The notes under the pieces were generated by a model. The model saw only the letters and a list, made by a program, of their open reading frames with translations, did no database searches and was not told the origin of the DNA. Of a stretch of 32,093 nt of DNA, positions 30,740 to 32,093 are shown one piece after another. The stretch is from contig JAZDHC010000143.1 of NCBI GenBank assembly GCA_043806395.1, positions 1 to 32,093 of the forward strand, in the 5' to 3' direction. Position 1 is the stretch's first letter, and each line of letters opens with the position of its first letter. This stretch comes from CG2-30-40-21 sp043806395 (GTDB lineage Bacteria > UBA9089 > CG2-30-40-21). The position numbers and the translations under genes are program-made.

Positions 30740-31909
30740 TTATCTCTCTATCAATATCTGTCTCTTTGAACACCTATGCTGTGGTTTTGTGGCTGATATA
30801 AAATTATTTGACGGCTCATTGCACAGATTTTCAAAGAGTTCCATATCACAGAGAGGTATTTTCCCCTCATCTTCGCCAGAGTACTCTTTAACCTTAGAAA
30901 TATCATATTTTTTATCCCACAACAAGTTACCTGTCTTTGCCTCAAAAAAGCAGAACCTTATCTTTAATGCCACCTTGCGGGTAATACTTGGGATATCATA
31001 GTAAATATATCGCCTTTCCTCTTCTGAATAACGGCTTTTACTTGTTAGCAGTTTTGTTCGATCATCCTTAAATTCTATTATCTCAAGGACAAATACCCCC
31101 TGAATATCAGAATCATTACACAGGTCTATTATTGCCTCATTTGCCAGATGGGCTCCCTCATTTATTGCCTGTAATGTCTCTTCATCAATATAAAATGAAC
31201 TTTCCTCTTGTATCTTTTCCTTAAATGCCTCAACAATCATCGATGCTATTTCCTCTGTCTTTTCATCTGGAAATGCAGATTGTGGAGTCATCTTCCATTG
31301 GTGGCTGGGGGCGGGGGTGGTTATTGAATTTCCCTTTGTATCTTGCAAAGGCATGGATTTTTCATCTGGCAACAAGACAAATATCCCCACACGGTTTATG
31401 CCATCTACGGTCAATACCGGGATAAGTTTTTTCTTTATCTCCACCCTTTTGGACAATATCTTTTTTGAGGCAGAAAATGTTCCTGCTACAGGCATAATTT
31501 GCGTTTGCCCTGTTTCCTCCATGAAAGCCTTAAGATTTTGATAGCAAATATTTTCAGTAGAACCACCCATGCCCTGTCGTGAGTTTTTACTTTGTGCCTT
31601 TGTGCCTTTGTGCCTCTCTGTTCCTGCATTTTCAATAGAAATACCTACCGCTTTTTCATAAAGCCGTTTTGCATTATCATTGTCTCCAAAATACTCATAA
31701 ACCACACCAAGATTATTACAGACAAACATGTTATCAGGGTTATTCTTCATGGCTTTTTCAAGATGAAATTTAGCATCATGCCAGAGATCCATGGTTATAC
31801 ATTTAGTTCCATATTGACTATTTGCTGCAACCATAGAATGTATGCCTGTACAGCCAATTGTAATGTTTATAAGCACTGTTAGTAGAATGATGCTCTGTAT
31901 TCGTGTCAT
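30740..31909 (-). CDS. TPR-containing putative lipoprotein
   Basis: 389-residue protein. The N-terminus (MTRIQSIILLTVLINITIGC) is a signal peptide with a possible lipobox ending at C20. Residues ~45-90 form a TPR (HLEKAMKNNPDNMFVCNNLG, then YEYFGDNDNAKRLYEKAV). The rest is an unrecognised alpha/beta region with repeated Lys/Glu-rich segments and LRIRFCFFEAKTGNLLWDKKYD-like strands, given here as RFCFFEAKTGNLLW, which resembles outer-membrane-associated lipoproteins of unknown function. An in-frame repeat insertion lies at residues ~96-109. Terminated by the hairpin at 30664-30716. Confidence 0.75.
   Translation of the reverse strand: MTRIQSIILLTVLINITIGCTGIHSMVAANSQYGTKCITMDLWHDAKFHLEKAMKNNPDNMFVCNNLGVVYEYFGDNDNAKRLYEKAVGISIENAGTERHKGTKAQSKNSRQGMGGSTENICYQNLKAFMEETGQTQIMPVAGTFSASKKILSKRVEIKKKLIPVLTVDGINRVGIFVLLPDEKSMPLQDTKGNSITTPAPSHQWKMTPQSAFPDEKTEEIASMIVEAFKEKIQEESSFYIDEETLQAINEGAHLANEAIIDLCNDSDIQGVFVLEIIEFKDDRTKLLTSKSRYSEEERRYIYYDIPSITRKVALKIRFCFFEAKTGNLLWDKKYDISKVKEYSGEDEGKIPLCDMELFENLCNEPSNNFISATKPQHRCSKRQILIER
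31583..31624. repeat. In-frame short repeat inside the lipoprotein gene
   Basis: The DNA here is a short direct repeat with units CTTTGTGC (three times, ~31590-31612), encoding GTERHKGTKAQSKN just after the TPR. The same wording recurs at the window end (about 32080-32093). The encoded segment is low-complexity and does not fit the flanking domains, so insertion of a dispersed repeat into a permissive linker is inferred. Confidence 0.6.
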
Positions 31910-31925
31910 TTTCTATGTCCTTATC

Positions 31926-32036
31926 CTACCCTTTTTCCTGTTTTACCATTTCCCGTAATTGCTCAATAAAGTGTGGAACTCGCAATGCCACTACTAAATG
32001 TGTAAGATAGAGATTTGCCACTAAGACACCAAGACA
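31926..32036 (-). pseudogene. Possible 3' remnant of a gene
   Basis: A frame ending at TAG (31926-31928) reads LTHLVVALRVPHFIEQLRE, then MVKQEKG. It looks like a real protein tail, but an in-frame stop at 32037-32039 and a repeat cut it off after 36 codons and no start is visible. It may be the end of a gene disrupted by the repeat. No family is recognised. Confidence 0.25.
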
Positions 32037-32093
32037 CTAAGAAAACACTAAGAATATCTTCCTTTGTGTATTCCTTCGTGCCTTTGTGCCTTT
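32018..32093. repeat. Inverted repeat element at the window end (partial)
   Basis: CCACTAAGACACCAAGACAC near 32018 and CGTGCCTTTGTGCCTTT at the end are imperfect reverse complements, the outer parts of another long palindromic repeat. The element runs past the window edge. No gene is seen in 31910-32093 apart from the possible remnant above. Confidence 0.6.

Overview
The window carries an almost complete, one-strand (minus) respiratory complex I operon of about 23.5 kb (nuoA at ~25.3 kb down to nuoN at ~1.9 kb), flanked on one side by a plus-strand biotin synthase/short-chain dehydrogenase pair and on the other by a secreted WD40 protein, nitrogen-assimilation genes (Rh-type ammonium transporter, a truncated second ammonium transporter, glutamine synthetase) and a lipoprotein. 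No rRNA or tRNA is present. Several traits suggest an uncultivated, probably anaerobic bacterium: NuoF-like subunits of the hydrogenase/bifurcating type, a BioB that lacks one [2Fe-2S]-ligand cysteine of aerobic BioB, a 443-residue GSI-type glutamine synthetase, and very many palindromic and tandem repeats in and around genes. Signal peptides and a probable lipoprotein fit a Gram-negative-like envelope. I cannot name the phylum from sequence alone.

Layout. 1-137: copy 1 of a palindromic MITE-like repeat. 154-1858 (+): bioB and an SDR, overlapping by 8 bp. 1882-25304 (-), in transcription order: nuoA, B, C, a coiled-coil membrane protein, nuoD, a retropepsin-like protease, nuoE, a Cys-rich/acidic protein, remnants of DRTGG and PHP genes, a [2Fe-2S] protein, nuoF, nuoG, nuoI, a ~315-bp 7/8-mer tandem array, nuoH, a second coiled-coil membrane protein, nuoJ, then a second NADH module (nuoE2, nuoF2, a 44-residue membrane microprotein and a 702-residue NADPH-type flavoprotein), nuoK, a third coiled-coil membrane protein, nuoL, nuoM, nuoN. 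A consensus sigma-70 promoter (TTGACA-17 bp-TATAAT) lies at 25536-25564, and a ~195-bp inverted repeat separates it from nuoA. 25679-27391 (-): 13-repeat WD40 protein. 27427-31909 (-): small ORF, truncated amt, Rh transporter, glnA, lipoprotein.

How the genes may work together. The core subunits A-D and G-N would form a proton- or sodium-pumping complex I. Its NADH-input genes have the order and content of an electron-bifurcating [FeFe]-hydrogenase cluster (NuoE/HydC, DRTGG, PHP, 2Fe-2S, NuoF/HydB), but the DRTGG and PHP genes are decaying and no hydrogenase catalytic subunit is present. Inserted between nuoJ and nuoK is a second three-subunit set (NuoE, NuoF and a GltD-type flavoprotein flanked by NuoG-like Fe-S modules). 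It matches the composition of the Stn (Sporomusa-type Nfn) electron-bifurcating transhydrogenases. One transcript could therefore encode a complex I plus an NADH/NADPH/ferredoxin balancing enzyme, or a complex I with two alternative electron-input arms. That combination, the three coiled-coil/TM proteins scattered in the operon, and the in-frame repeat insertions are the most interesting points here.
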